64,000 bases of DNA, taken from assembly GCA_031772625.1 (NCBI GenBank), contig CM062819.1, positions 1,233,202,955-1,233,266,954 on the forward strand, given 5' to 3'. The notes beneath the pieces were generated by a model, which searched no databases, was not told the DNA's origin, and saw nothing but the letters and a program-made list of their open reading frames with translations. Position 1 is the stretch's first letter; each line of letters starts with the position of its first letter. Positions 47,497 through 58,260 of the stretch are shown in pieces. The DNA is from Pinus tabuliformis (Eukaryota > Streptophyta > Pinopsida > Pinales > Pinaceae). The translations under genes and the position numbers were made by a program.

Positions 47497-47716
47497 TTAG
47501 TCCAAGGCCTGCATGTGCGCCTCCACCACGACTCTGTGCTCAGGCCTTGGCAAAGCCTTCAGGCTCTGTTGCTGATCTGCGAACATGCACATTTTTTCAT
47601 GCGCTTCTGCTTCTTTATCATCAGTTAGATCTGCTCGACCTATCATATCAGTTGCAACATCCACTAGGCCAAATAAATCCTTGACAACGGAGGCCTTAAC
47701 TTGAAGCCAACTCTTG
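47497..47716 (-). CDS. Small ORF inside E5, unknown
   Basis: 73 codons on the minus strand just after the primer site: AKSWLQVKASVVKDLFGLVD, MIGRADLTDDKEAEAHEKMC, LKALPRPEHRVVVEAHMQAL. It runs into the LTR without a Met at its start. It does not look like a copia gag I recognise, and could be a gag relic or a captured host fragment. Mixed acidic and basic, no motifs. Confidence 0.35.
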
Positions 47717-47730
47717 GCTCTGATACCACT

Positions 47731-48094
47731 TGTTATACTTTCAGAGAAAATGAGAGAAATAAATATAACAAACGCACACATAGCAACAAGAAATTCAAAC
47801 TATGTACACCAAGGTTTACCCTGGAAAACCCCAATTGGGGAAAAACCATCCAACAATAGATCTATTATTGTCCTTGACTAAAACAAAACCAGGCCGACCA
47901 ATATCCTGGCCTTGGTCAAGTGAGCCTTCACTGCTCTACTTTGGCACAACACAATGGAGAATCCTCAAGCCTTTTAACAACTTCAACTACATGTAATACC
48001 ATGAGTCACCAGTACTAGGGGCCTAAAACCACAACAACTAACCATGACTGTTGACACAACCTCAACTCCATCACTGTGTTAAGTTTATCTAACA
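47731..48094 (-). repeat. E5 5' LTR
   Basis: 364 bp, adjoining the primer site. Confidence 0.9.
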
Positions 48095-50309
48095 TATCCA
48101 ATATGTCTTCACTCTTAAAAGTCAAGATCCAAACCCTGTCTTTATTGCTAAAAATAAATAAAGATTCAATTCTGACCTTGTCAACATTCTTATGCTGCGA
48201 TGGAATTGCTCACATTCTGTTCTATGGAAGAAGTCATATGGGTTGAACGTTTTTTTTGTAAGTAGATTTTATCTGACAACAGTGGCTCTGCTTCATTGTC
48301 TGATGTTTCAAATTTCAAATTGAAAGACATTTTCTTGATTGTCTGTGCCCTGGACACGTTTATACTCTTCTTTGCAGCAATTTGTTGCTTCCCTTCTATG
48401 TTTGCACACTGATGTGGCACTTTGTCCTAGTTGCTGCAATCAATTCATTATATATATCCTTTCTCCCTCTCAGTGTGACGTTTGAAGTAGTGATTTTGTG
48501 CTTCAGATTCAACCTTGCTGCCATGATGTTTTTACAGTGTTATTTCTTTGAATCTGCTTCAAATCTATTTGGCATTGTTGATATTTGTAGCTCGGGAAGG
48601 TACTTCTGCACAGGCTTAAGTGTCTTGACATGTAGAAGTCGCCTAATACTCCCTTAGACCTTAACAATTACATTAGTAATTAAAGTAATTTCTTTTTTAT
48701 AAGATAAAGTGAGTTAATCTAATGAAATGCAAAGGTTTTTGAATTAGTGTACTAGATGTAATCTCAACTCTCGATCTCAAGTGAGGTGAGATCTAATCTC
48801 AACAGTCAATCACTTTGGAGATTAGGGTTAGGGATTCAATCATAACTCAAACTTGTAAAAAAAAGGTTAGGCTAAGGGAGAAGACACAAATAGTGAGTTA
48901 GCACAAGACTTGAGAGGATATCTTAGTGATTGAGTGGAGAAGGACTTCAATTCAAGTGTGTCGGATTCTAGGAAAGTGAAAAGAGCAACAAGGGAGATCC
49001 ATATCAGATCTAGGTTATTGATGTATATGTCTTTTCCTCAATGGGCCATTTTTCATGAAAGGGAGCCCTAGTAAGTTCTGATATCATTTTAATGAAGAAC
49101 TACTGATTGGGTAGAAATTTGTGCATGTGTGAGTTTGGTTAACTTAATTTTCTTCTGCTGAATATTTTTTATGTTAAGATCCTAATTGTGCTGTTATTTA
49201 GTAAATCTAAGATAATTTGTGTTGATTTCATTACTGATCTAGATTTATGTAGGAACGAAATGAAATATAGATTTAAACAAAAACACAAAGATACAACAAA
49301 ATGAACTTCAATTAATAAATAACAAATGTTGAAAACTGTTTACACGCAGAATGAAAGCAAACTAGCTCGGTCAATGGTAGCTTATCTTTGAGAAGAGATG
49401 TCACGGCTACATGCTTTCTGAACTGTGTTACAATGAGGCTACAAAGCATTTTTATCATGAAGAAACAATGAGAAATCCTAAACATCTAAAAACCTAACCT
49501 TAGGAGATGAAGAGCCAAAAGCTTATGGGCATCGACGGAGTTAGTTGGAACGTCAAATTCCCGGGGTCACAATTTTGGCATACGATTTCCGTTTGGCACA
49601 CACGATATCCTGTTAGAAAGGTCTGTTTGAGGAAAACAACTTTCGACTTTGCAAACGTTAGTCTTTGACTTGCATTAGCCCGTTTCCCCCAAAAATGTCA
49701 TTTAGGACAGGGCCTCAAAATGGCTCTAGAAGTTCAGGACCTGAAAATTGCGAAAAATAGAAAACTATCGAAATAGGAAACTGTGTCGAAAAATGGGAAA
49801 CTGATAGGAAAGTGCTAGGGTCCAAGCGGAATAGGCGGGTGGCCACCAATATCCACTTGGATCAGTCCTTTCCCCTTATGAAGCAATGGTCCCTATTACC
49901 CACCACCAGTGGGTGACCCCTATAGGAGAAAATTTTCTCCTAGATTTGTCTTCAGTCGACAACCCCTTGCCATCCACTTGATAGCTTCAATATGCTACTA
50001 TTCTTTGCCACCTGAGCTAGCTATTGTGTACCCTCACTCATCTGTCATTATCATATGTTTGAAGGTAGGCCATCTGATCCCAAAGGTATGATTTTTCATT
50101 ATATAATTGAGTGTTTATGCTTGTTTTTCTTGGGCACACTCGGGGATGGATTATTAGGTGACATGGAAAAAGGAAGGGCTTCGACTGTACTCTTGTTCCC
50201 TTACCTCAACTGAGGGGGTTAACCCTGTATCCTAGTCCCGTGGGATCTCCTTTATTGGCTATTAGCTTTAGGAGTGACACTACATGGGAAACCCTGATTT
50301 GGTTGCGTG
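48095..50309. other. 2.2 kb without recognisable genes
   Basis: Presumed intron or intergenic DNA. Short ORFs only, with no known domains; no repeat pairs noticed. Confidence 0.45.
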
Positions 50310-51484
50310 TGTTAGTTTTTGTAGCATTAGATGTGTTCTAGTCATGAAACTTGGTGGAGGGGCTAGAATACATGAGATCTCCATAACCTAGAAATCGTTT
50401 ATGGAAATCCCACCTAGAGGTGACTTGATTAGATTATTAACCTATTTTTTAAATGTTTCTTAAGTTTAAACTTAGGAAAATTGGTTAACTAATTAAAATT
50501 AATTAAGTCAAGGTGAGAATTCTCTAGAACCTCACATGGATCGACTCCGATATGATCTTGGCCCTTGATTCAATTTTAATCTTGGCCATTGGCGCTCCAA
50601 CAAAAGATTATAAGAAGTCGATGGACACTTGGAGAACACACTTGTGAGAACCATAGATAGTTTGATTTCCTCAGAGGGTTTGATTTGCAGAGAGCGAATA
50701 GTGCTGGAAGAATTCGAGCTTTAATAGGGAAGTAAAGACAACAAGGGGCAGTGACAGTGAGGCTGGAGGAAGTTTTCCAAATCCAGCGAGTACATTTGCA
50801 GAGAGGCCAAAGTTTCTTCAGGAGGCTGTGTAGTCCTAGTGAAGAAGCCTCAGAAGGCAGTTCAATTTATTGAGAGGGGAAGATGTCTTTAGTTCTAGAG
50901 GCTAGGAAGGAGTCCCAGAGTGCCAGAGAAGAATTTTCCCAGCCAGCAGGAGGAAGGACTACTTGATTAGTAGACAATTCGGGTAGCAGTTGCAGTAGGC
51001 AACTTCAGGTTGACGCAAGGCCTGCATAGACCCAGTTGGACGACTTGCTTTTTAGAGGCAGTCCAGTGCTTGGAATTGCCTAGAGTGAGGGTAATTTCCC
51101 TCGAGATATTTTTGCCAGTATTTTCTCTACAGGATAGCCAGATTTTGACATCCAGATTATTGTACTTAGAATTTCTCACTGCTGCATAATAATAAAACCC
51201 TCAGCTGCTGCACCGGTTTTCCCAAGTTGGGTTTTTCAGGGGCATTTGTCCAAAAATAACTGTGTTAATTATTGTGTGTGCTATATTTTCTTAGTTTCCA
51301 ACGCTATATTTCTTCCACAATTTTATTTGTGAAGTTTGCAGTAGTGAACTATTCATTGTTTGTATGGGCGAACAAACTGTTAATTAATTTACAGTTGGAA
51401 GAATAATTTTCGGTCGTTGCAATAAAATTTCGTAGAGAAATTTTTTGAGTTGCAAAATAATTTTGTAGCGTCGAAATTTTCACA
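50310..51484 (+). mobile_element. Solo copia LTR, same family as E4
   Basis: Begins TGTTAGTTTTTGTAGCATTA and ends TTTTCACA, as in E4 (TGTTGATTTTTGGTAGCAT ... TTTTCACA). Internal matches include GAGGGGCTAGAA.ACATGAGAT and CACCGGTTTTCCCA. Flanking 5-mers GCGTG and GTGTG agree at 4 of 5, the change being C to T at a CG. No internal domain follows, so it is a solo LTR left by recombination. Confidence 0.88.
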
Positions 51485-53567
51485 GTGTGGCCCTGCTTCT
51501 TGACACCACATATTTTACTCCCCTTCGCTCATTACAAGCCCTTTTCACATTTTCCCATCTAGGTCCACATTTGTTTATTAGGTCCAGAAGGTGTTAGCAC
51601 TCCTTCCCCTTGTCCACACCTTGGGCTGGGCTTCGAATGATGCCCCAGAGGTTGATGTAGCTAAAATAAACAATAAAAGAAAAAGATGGCCACATAAAAT
51701 AGGAAATGTACCACAAAATGCAAAAGATGGTCGGGACAATAAAATTTAGCATGTGGGAAAAAGCCAAACATGAGCTCTACCCCCTATCATTATGGCCATC
51801 ACCCTGGTTCATAGGGCCCCTATGAGTGCCCCTGCATCATTAAGGAACCCATGAATGTCCCAACCCCTAGTGGGCGATGAACTGCCCCACCTTAAGGGGG
51901 TAATCACTACTATATCTTACACATCATGCTCTCATTCCCTTGAGCCTTGAGTGGCAAAATAAACAAAATAAAAAGAAAAAGGCATATGAAGAAAGGTGGA
52001 AATAAAAGGTCAGGGTAACTCATATACCATGATTGCGCCCTCCTTACGTTCATACACCCAAGGTATGGGCCTCCCTCATCATAACTATCCTTGTACCGTG
52101 GCCTGTGGATTGGAGCCTTCCTTTTATCCCCACTCCATTCCATCATTATTTCACATGACACTTTCCATTTGAAGGGTGTACCTTGGACCTGTCATTCCCT
52201 TAAAGGTTGAAACCACCTAATAGGGTCCTTCATTAACCTCTCCTACCTAGGGAGGTAACACTAGTACATGTTCAAAGCCCCAAATTTGGAAGGGAAACCC
52301 ACTATGAAGTCCTCACTTCTGCCCTTGATTAACAAGCTTATTTACTCAATTGCACTAATGAATCATTGTATTGGAAGGTGAGGAGACGCATTAGATCTTA
52401 TACAAGATTGCAGGTGGGTTTTCATCTTGGAATTGACCTCCCTATACGAGATCCAAGCCCTCCAGAGGATCACAATGGTATTTGTAGGGTGAGCGTTGAG
52501 AGCCATGGGCCTCCATCCATGCAGAGCATTAATTGCCACACATGGGCTTCTTCAGCACCACCATTTGCTTGCTCGTGCCCCAGTTATTTGAGATGATGAT
52601 GCACTTGGACCACGTTGCCCTAGTCGGCTACACATTGCACCCGACACTTGGCAGTTGATCCAAGGCCTAGAGGAGGTTATGTCTTTCCTAGGGAGACATG
52701 GGAGGGCATGTGTCATCTTCTAGCCCTCATTGATGGAGCATCAACTTGATCTTGAGCCACTTGGAGACCCATGAGACCCATTTGGAGCTCACAAAGCCCA
52801 AATAGGGGTTTGGAGATGTTTTGCAGCACAAAGAGGGTACCACCCTCTTCATCTTGATTTTTGAGGTCCTCTCTCACATTTCTATCACGTTAGGCCTCAA
52901 CGTTGCCCCTCTAGGCCTCCACACATGCATGACATCCGCCTAGTGTGGGCTTGGAGGAGAGATAAAATAATTTTAATGAGCTATCATGGTTGGCTTGTAA
53001 CCATGGGTGGGTTACTTAGCATATTAGGCATATGGAGGAGCTTTGTCTTTTAAAATTTGAATTCATAACTCTTTTATAAATAGATGAGACCTAGTCTCAT
53101 TCAAAATCATCACACTTGGGATTTTCGATACGTCATTAGAGATTTTCAGACCTGCAATTTGTGGATGGTTTTTTGGATATTTTGGATGAATTTTGATGTT
53201 TGGATAATTTCGCTATCTTTCTTGGAGCTTCTATTTGGCATTGTTATGGATGGATATGTTCTTCACTATCTTGTAAGTGCTCTTTATTGATGAATTTCTG
53301 ATTTTGTTAATGTCTAATGCATGGAATATTGTCTCATGGTTATTAATGTGCCCTAATTGATGAAATATTGTCTAAAAATTGTAACTATTGGGAAATTTTG
53401 CATGTATTACTCATAGATAGTGAATGAATGAATATTCCTAGGGGATTTATTGCATTTGCATCCTTGAAACTTCATTAACAAGTGTCATTGAAGTATAAAT
53501 ATCTAATGGTGTAGTGAAGCTGCGTCCATTAGGGGTAGTGAAGCTGCTTCCTTTAGGTCTCCTTAAA
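51485..53567. other. 2.1 kb without recognisable genes
   Basis: Moderately GC-rich in 52000-52950, no domain seen. At 53505-53556 a short duplication: GTAGTGAAGCTGC(G/T)TCC(A/T)TTAGG occurs twice. Confidence 0.45.
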
Positions 53568-53904
53568 TGTTATGCAACTAGATCACAAAACAAAAGAAAA
53601 GATAGATCAATGACTTGAAAATTAGCCTCTTCGAGGGGGTAACCTCCTTTACATCACATAAATGAAAAATTCTTGGATGATTCAAATGACAAGACCTCCT
53701 TGGTATATATAGGAGTCTAAGGGGTCACAATATAATCATAGCCTACATAATAATAATAATGTAAGGGCACAACAATAACAATAGTGGGCTTTTATGGGGC
53801 ACACCAATAACAATATGGGAGCTACATGGGCACACCAATAACAATAAGGGGCTACACTAACAATAACAATAAGGAAGGTACACTAGTATTATAGGGACGT
53901 AACA
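53568..53904 (-). repeat. E6 3' LTR with AATAACAAT tandem repeats
   Basis: TGTTATGC ... ACGTAACA (inverted TGTTA ends), next to a minus-strand purine tract GAAGGAGAGGGGCA at 53905-53918. Inside, at 53765-53880, three to four units of about 30 bases share GGGCACACCAATAACAATA. A TATA-like ATATATA lies at 53704-53711. The left end is the least sure because no partner LTR is present. Confidence 0.6.
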
Positions 53905-53949
53905 TGCCCCTCTCCTTCAAAAAAGTGTTGTCCTCAATGCTTGAGTAGT

Positions 53950-54310
53950 TATGGATGCTTATGTATAAAATTCTCATACTCCCATCTTCAGCGAGTAAGT
54001 TCTTCCACTTAATGAGATACTCTGAAATTGATCAATTCCGTAGCTGTCGGGTTCTTGTTTTTGTGACTACTTCAGGCTCCAATATGATTTTTCCTTCTTC
54101 GTCAAGTTCTAGCAATATTGTTTGAAATGGGAGCTTGTCACCGATAACCTTCTTTAAGCATGAAACATGGAAAACTGGGTGTACTCGGGAAGATGCATGC
54201 AACTCTAATTTGTATGCCATAGTACCAATCTTTTGCAACACCTTGTAAGAACCATAGTACTTGGGTGATAATTTATCATCCTTCTTAGCTTGCTTGAGGA
54301 ACATTTGTTT
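53950..54310 (-). pseudogene. E6 integrase C-terminus and chromodomain remnant
   Basis: LSPKYYGSYKVLQKIGTMAY and VHPVFHVSCLKKVIGDK are the GPY/F-type module. EVVTKTRTRQLRN, a stop (TGA), then ISEYLIKWKNLLAEDGSM looks like a chromodomain with the YLIKWKN core and lost end. Confidence 0.82.
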
Positions 54311-54599
54311 GTATGGTTGTAGCCATAAAAATACCCAGTCGCCTACGTCAAAGCTTCTTTCACTACAATGTTGAGGCTCCTATTGTTTCACTCGATTTCA
54401 CACCAGAGTGAGGTTGTCCTTTAAGAGTTGGAGAACTTGTTGATGCTCGATGTGATCTTCCATTGCTTGAACCTTAGAATTTTCTCTTAAAGATGATGTG
54501 ATGGACAGTGGATGATATCCATAAAGTGCCACAAATGGGATCGTTTTTTCCGCATTATGGAAGTTTTATACCACCATTCAGCCAGAGGTAACCACTTAA

Positions 54600-55130
54600 C
54601 CCATTATGTTTGTTTATCAGATACAAAACAATGAAACTATCCTTCCAAACATTTGTTCACTATCTTAGTTTGCCTGTCAGATTGAGGATGACAATATGAA
54701 CTATGAGCTAATTGAGTACCAAGACAAGAAAATATTTCCGTCCAAAAATTTCCCGTGAAAATGCGATATCTGTCACTTACAATAATCTTTGGGTTTCCAT
54801 GTAGCTTTTGAATTGTTTCCATAAATGCAATATCAACTGTATTGGCTTTAAAAAGATGAGATAATGCACAAAAGTGTGCATACTTGGTAAGTCTATCAAC
54901 TACCACCATGATAACACTATTTCCTTCGGACTTGGGTAAACCTGTGATAAAATCCATTGATACCTCCTACCAACGCTGACTTGGAATGGCTAAAGGTTGT
55001 AACAGACCTGAGGTTTTTATTGTCTCAATTTTATTTTGTTGGCAAACCAAACATCCTGCCACAAACTTTTGAATATTAGATTTAAGGCCATCGCAAAAAA
55101 AATCCTTCTTGACCCTATGGTAAGCTTTTA
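54600..55130 (-). pseudogene. E6 integrase core
   Basis: MDFITGLPKSEGNSVIMVVV (first Asp), IIVSDRYRIFTGNFW (second Asp), YCHPQSDRQTKIVNKCLEG: the third catalytic residue, Glu in GQTE, is Lys here. The zinc-finger part (FVAGCLVCQQNK) is joined to the RNase H ORF upstream, with a stop near 54966. Confidence 0.87.
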
Positions 55131-55920
55131 AAAATAATGAGTGCCCTCCTAAAGGAGAGGTGCAATTCCAAAAGAATCTTTTGTTTGAGTTGGGAATTCT
55201 TGCATAGATAGAAGTGATCTTTGTACCATAATGAGTCATTTTCCAGATAAATGTATCAGATGTACTGGAATCTTGCTGCAAATTTTGAATGAGTGTCCAC
55301 ACCTCTTCGTCATTCTTCCATTCCTCCCTTGCTTCAGTTATCCAGTTAGGTTGGATAATAGAAATGGCATAGAGAAATGCTTCCACATCCTCATCCCTTC
55401 TTGAGAGTGCATCTGCAACAACATTTTTCTTCCCTTTTTTGTAGATGATTTCAAAGTCATAACTCAACATCTTAGTGACCCATTTTTGCTGCTCTTCTAA
55501 AGATAATCTTTGTTCCAAAAAGTATTTAAGACTATCATGATCCGTTTTTACCTTGAAGTGTCTTCCCATTAGGTAAGGGTGCCATTGCTTCAGGGCATGT
55601 AGTATTGCCAACATTTCCTTCTCATAAATAGGTTTGTGTAAATACTTTCCCTTGATTGGATGACTTTCAAAAGCAATGGGTCTTCCTTCTTGCATTAAAA
55701 CAACACTAATTCCATTTCCTGAGGCATCACATTCCACCATAAAGGTTTTTGTGAAGTTTGGAGTAGCTAAAATCAGAGCTTGGCACATTGCCTCTTTAAG
55801 ATGTTCAAAGGAATTAGTTGCTTTTGGAGTCCAAAAAAATGCATCTTTCTTTAGTAATGTTGTTAGAGGTGCTGCTATTTTCCCATAATTCTTAACAAAC
55901 TTGTGATAATACTCTGTCAA
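54967..55920 (-). pseudogene. E6 RT end, RNase H and integrase zinc finger
   Basis: 317 codons open. RT connection: YYHKFVKNYGKIAAPLTTLL. RNase H: TFMVECDASGNGISVVLMQE, YEKEMLAILHALKQWHPYL, HFKVKTDHDSLKYFLEQ, then IIYKKGKKNVVADALSRR. It continues into the HHCC region (GGHSLFLKAYHRVKKDFFCD, GCLVCQQNK). The longest intact pol piece of E6. Confidence 0.9.
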
Positions 55921-56490
55921 CCTGAGAAATCCTCAAAGATGGTTTAGGGTTATGGGGATTTTCTATTCCTTGATGGCTTTAATTTTGTTAGGATCTACCT
56001 TAACACCCTCATGAGATATAATATGACCCAAATATTCCACCTCCTGTACCCCAAAGAAACATTTGGAGGTTTTTGCATACAATTGTTTCTCCTCCAATAG
56101 TTTGAGCACCCTATCAACATGTTGAACATGATCCTTTTAAGACTTGTTGTATATTAGTATATCATCAAAAAATACTAACACACATTTTCTAAGGAAGGGT
56201 TTGAAAATGGAGTTCATCAAACCTTGAAATGTGGAAGGTGCATTAGTAAGGCCAAAAGGCATGACCAAAAATTCATAATGACCTTCATGAGTTCTGAACG
56301 CTATTTTTGGAATGTCTTCAGTCTTCAGATATCCTGAATGAAGATCCAACTTGGTGAAGTAAATTGCTCCATGTAATTCATCTAACAATTCATCAATGAC
56401 AAGAATGAGAAATTTATCTTTAATAATTAGCTTGTTGAACTCCCTATAATCTGGACACATATGCCATGATCCAGCCTTCTTGTGTACCAA
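55921..56490 (-). pseudogene. E6 reverse transcriptase core
   Basis: [69 protein letters not shown] stop (TAA) near 56137, then HVQHVDRVLKLLEEKQLYAK and FLGHIISHEGVKVD-type motifs with breaks to 55921. Confidence 0.88.
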
Positions 56491-57170
56491 TATTGCTGGA
56501 GCAGAGAAAGAACTTGGCTAGGTTGAATTATACTTGCCTCTAGCATTTTTGCAACCATACTTTCAATTTCACTCTTTTGGGCATAGGGATATCTGTAAGG
56601 TTTGAGGTTTGGAGGAATGCTTTCTAGAATCAAGTGAATAGCATGATCATGATCACGAATAGGTGGGAGGCATTTGGGAGTTTCAAATACCTTGGAATGA
56701 TTGTCCAAGGTTCTTTGGAGATCTAGAGAAACAAATGATTTCGATGTTTGAACATCTAGTGAGCATAGTTGTGCACTAATGCCTCGTTCTTCTTTCTTCA
56801 AAAGCTTTGTCATGCCATTAGCGTTGATTATCTTCCTCGGTTTCCTTGCGATGCCCCTTATTTCAATTTTCTTTCATTCCCAAGAAAATCTCAAGAAAAT
56901 TTCTTGAAAATTAAAAGCTATCATCCTCGAAGATTGTAACCATTGGAATCCTAATACAACATCAACATGAGCCATAGGAAAGGAAAACATTCGACTAATC
57001 AAGACATATTCCCCCTTGGTTGGATTGATATTATGGAACTTCCCTGAGCAATTTATAGTTCCTCCATTTGCAACCATCACTTGACACTTTGGTGTTGGAT
57101 ATATAAAAAAATTCAATTCCTTGGCTATCTTACAATGAATAAAATTATGGGTACTACTCGAATCGATCAA
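56427..57170 (-). pseudogene. E6 protease and RT N-terminus
   Basis: Protease: MIDSSSTHNFIHCKIAKELN, where the usual DSG loop is DSS, then MAHVDVVLGFQWLQ near 56940. RT approach: PPIRDHDHAIHLILESIPPN, YRYPYAQKSEIESMVAKML. Frameshifts near 56880 and 56500. Confidence 0.82.
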
Positions 57171-57174
57171 CGCT

Positions 57175-57404
57175 ATTACCTTTTTTTTTCTTGATATATC
57201 CGTCTATCTTGAGAGTTTGAGGAGTGGTAATTCATGCTCATGCATTACAAAATATGGTTGGATTCATTTCTTCTTTCTTTGGGGTTGGTTCCCGGTGTAT
57301 ATCTTCTTCTTTTGATGTTTCTTGTTCCTTTTCTTCCTCCTTTTCACAATCTATGTAAAATAATTTCTTCTTAGCACAATTATGACCCTTAGCGTATTTG
57401 CTAT
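57175..57404 (-). pseudogene. E6 gag C-terminus, left of insertion
   Basis: On the minus strand SKYAKGHNCAKKKLFYIDCE (57400-57340) is the second half of the gag zinc knuckle; the first half, GLCYSCD, lies at 60402-60423. Confidence 0.82.
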
Positions 57405-58240
57405 TGTTGGTAAAATGATATGTATTCTAATTCCAACATTTAATTATCGAATCCAGGATCGTAAGACTTAGAGATGCAAACACAGGGAATGCAGGATTAG
57501 AGCCTATTCTAACCTATGCTAACAAATAGCAATAGAAAGAACTAACCACTAAGGATCATAACTTGTCATTGGAATTTGGAATTCTAATGCTTATCAAGTT
57601 CCAAACCACAATCTTTCATTATTGGTAGACAATGTTCATGTGGTTTTATTTGTGTAGTTTATTAGGTCTTGAGACTTTAATGGCTATAATCCTCTAGTGA
57701 TGAAAACTCATTAAACATGCTGCAGAAAAGCAAATTACAAAAAAAGGTAAATGTCGACAACTACAAGCAAAAGCGTGCGAGGTAAGTAAAGAAGACAAGA
57801 CAATAAACTGCAGAAAAATAATAACAAGAAATGCATCACTAAAATATCAAAGATAAATGCTAAGCAGGCTTAGAGTCATAATGATATATTGTAGGTTCTT
57901 ATTTGCTGTAAGACTCTTTTACCAAGTAACTTCAAAGCTCTTAATCAATTAAAGAATCCTAAACTGCAAACCACAAATTTTTCAGTATTCTGATGTAGAA
58001 CCTAGGTTCTAGTACCGAATTAAGTATTGAAAATCTGGAAATTAAAATTCGAAATAATGAAATATATTAAGAAACCAACTTCAAGATTTCTTAACTCTTA
58101 AGCCTGGAAAATCAATTCGAATTTGATCATAATGCATTCTACTTACTAGATCTGAAGATAGAGCAATAAATCTAATACTATGTGAAATACAAATCTAATG
58201 AAAAATGAAATGAAACATCAAATAAAATCTGCAATCAATA

Positions 58241-58260
58241 AAACACTAAAATTGAATATT
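58241..58260. repeat. Target duplication, left copy
   Basis: AAACACTAAAATTGAATATT, identical to 59552-59571. The T-run after it is the complement of the poly(A) tail. Confidence 0.95.

Larger units (their letters stand above)
45672..48094 (-). mobile_element. E5: small non-autonomous copia-type element in the intron
   Basis: LTRs 45672-46048 and 47731-48094 (TGTTATACTTT ... TTTAACA/TCTAACA), minus-strand initiator-Met primer site at 47717-47728 two bases from the right LTR, and a purine tract (GTTTAAAGGGGGAT on minus) at 46049-46063. The internal 1.67 kb has no protease, integrase or RT. Flanking 5-mers (TGCCT, TATCC) do not give a clear target duplication. Confidence 0.87.

Noticed and set aside
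45667..48099. Target duplication for E5
   Set aside because: Flanking TGCCT and TATCC match at too few positions to claim.
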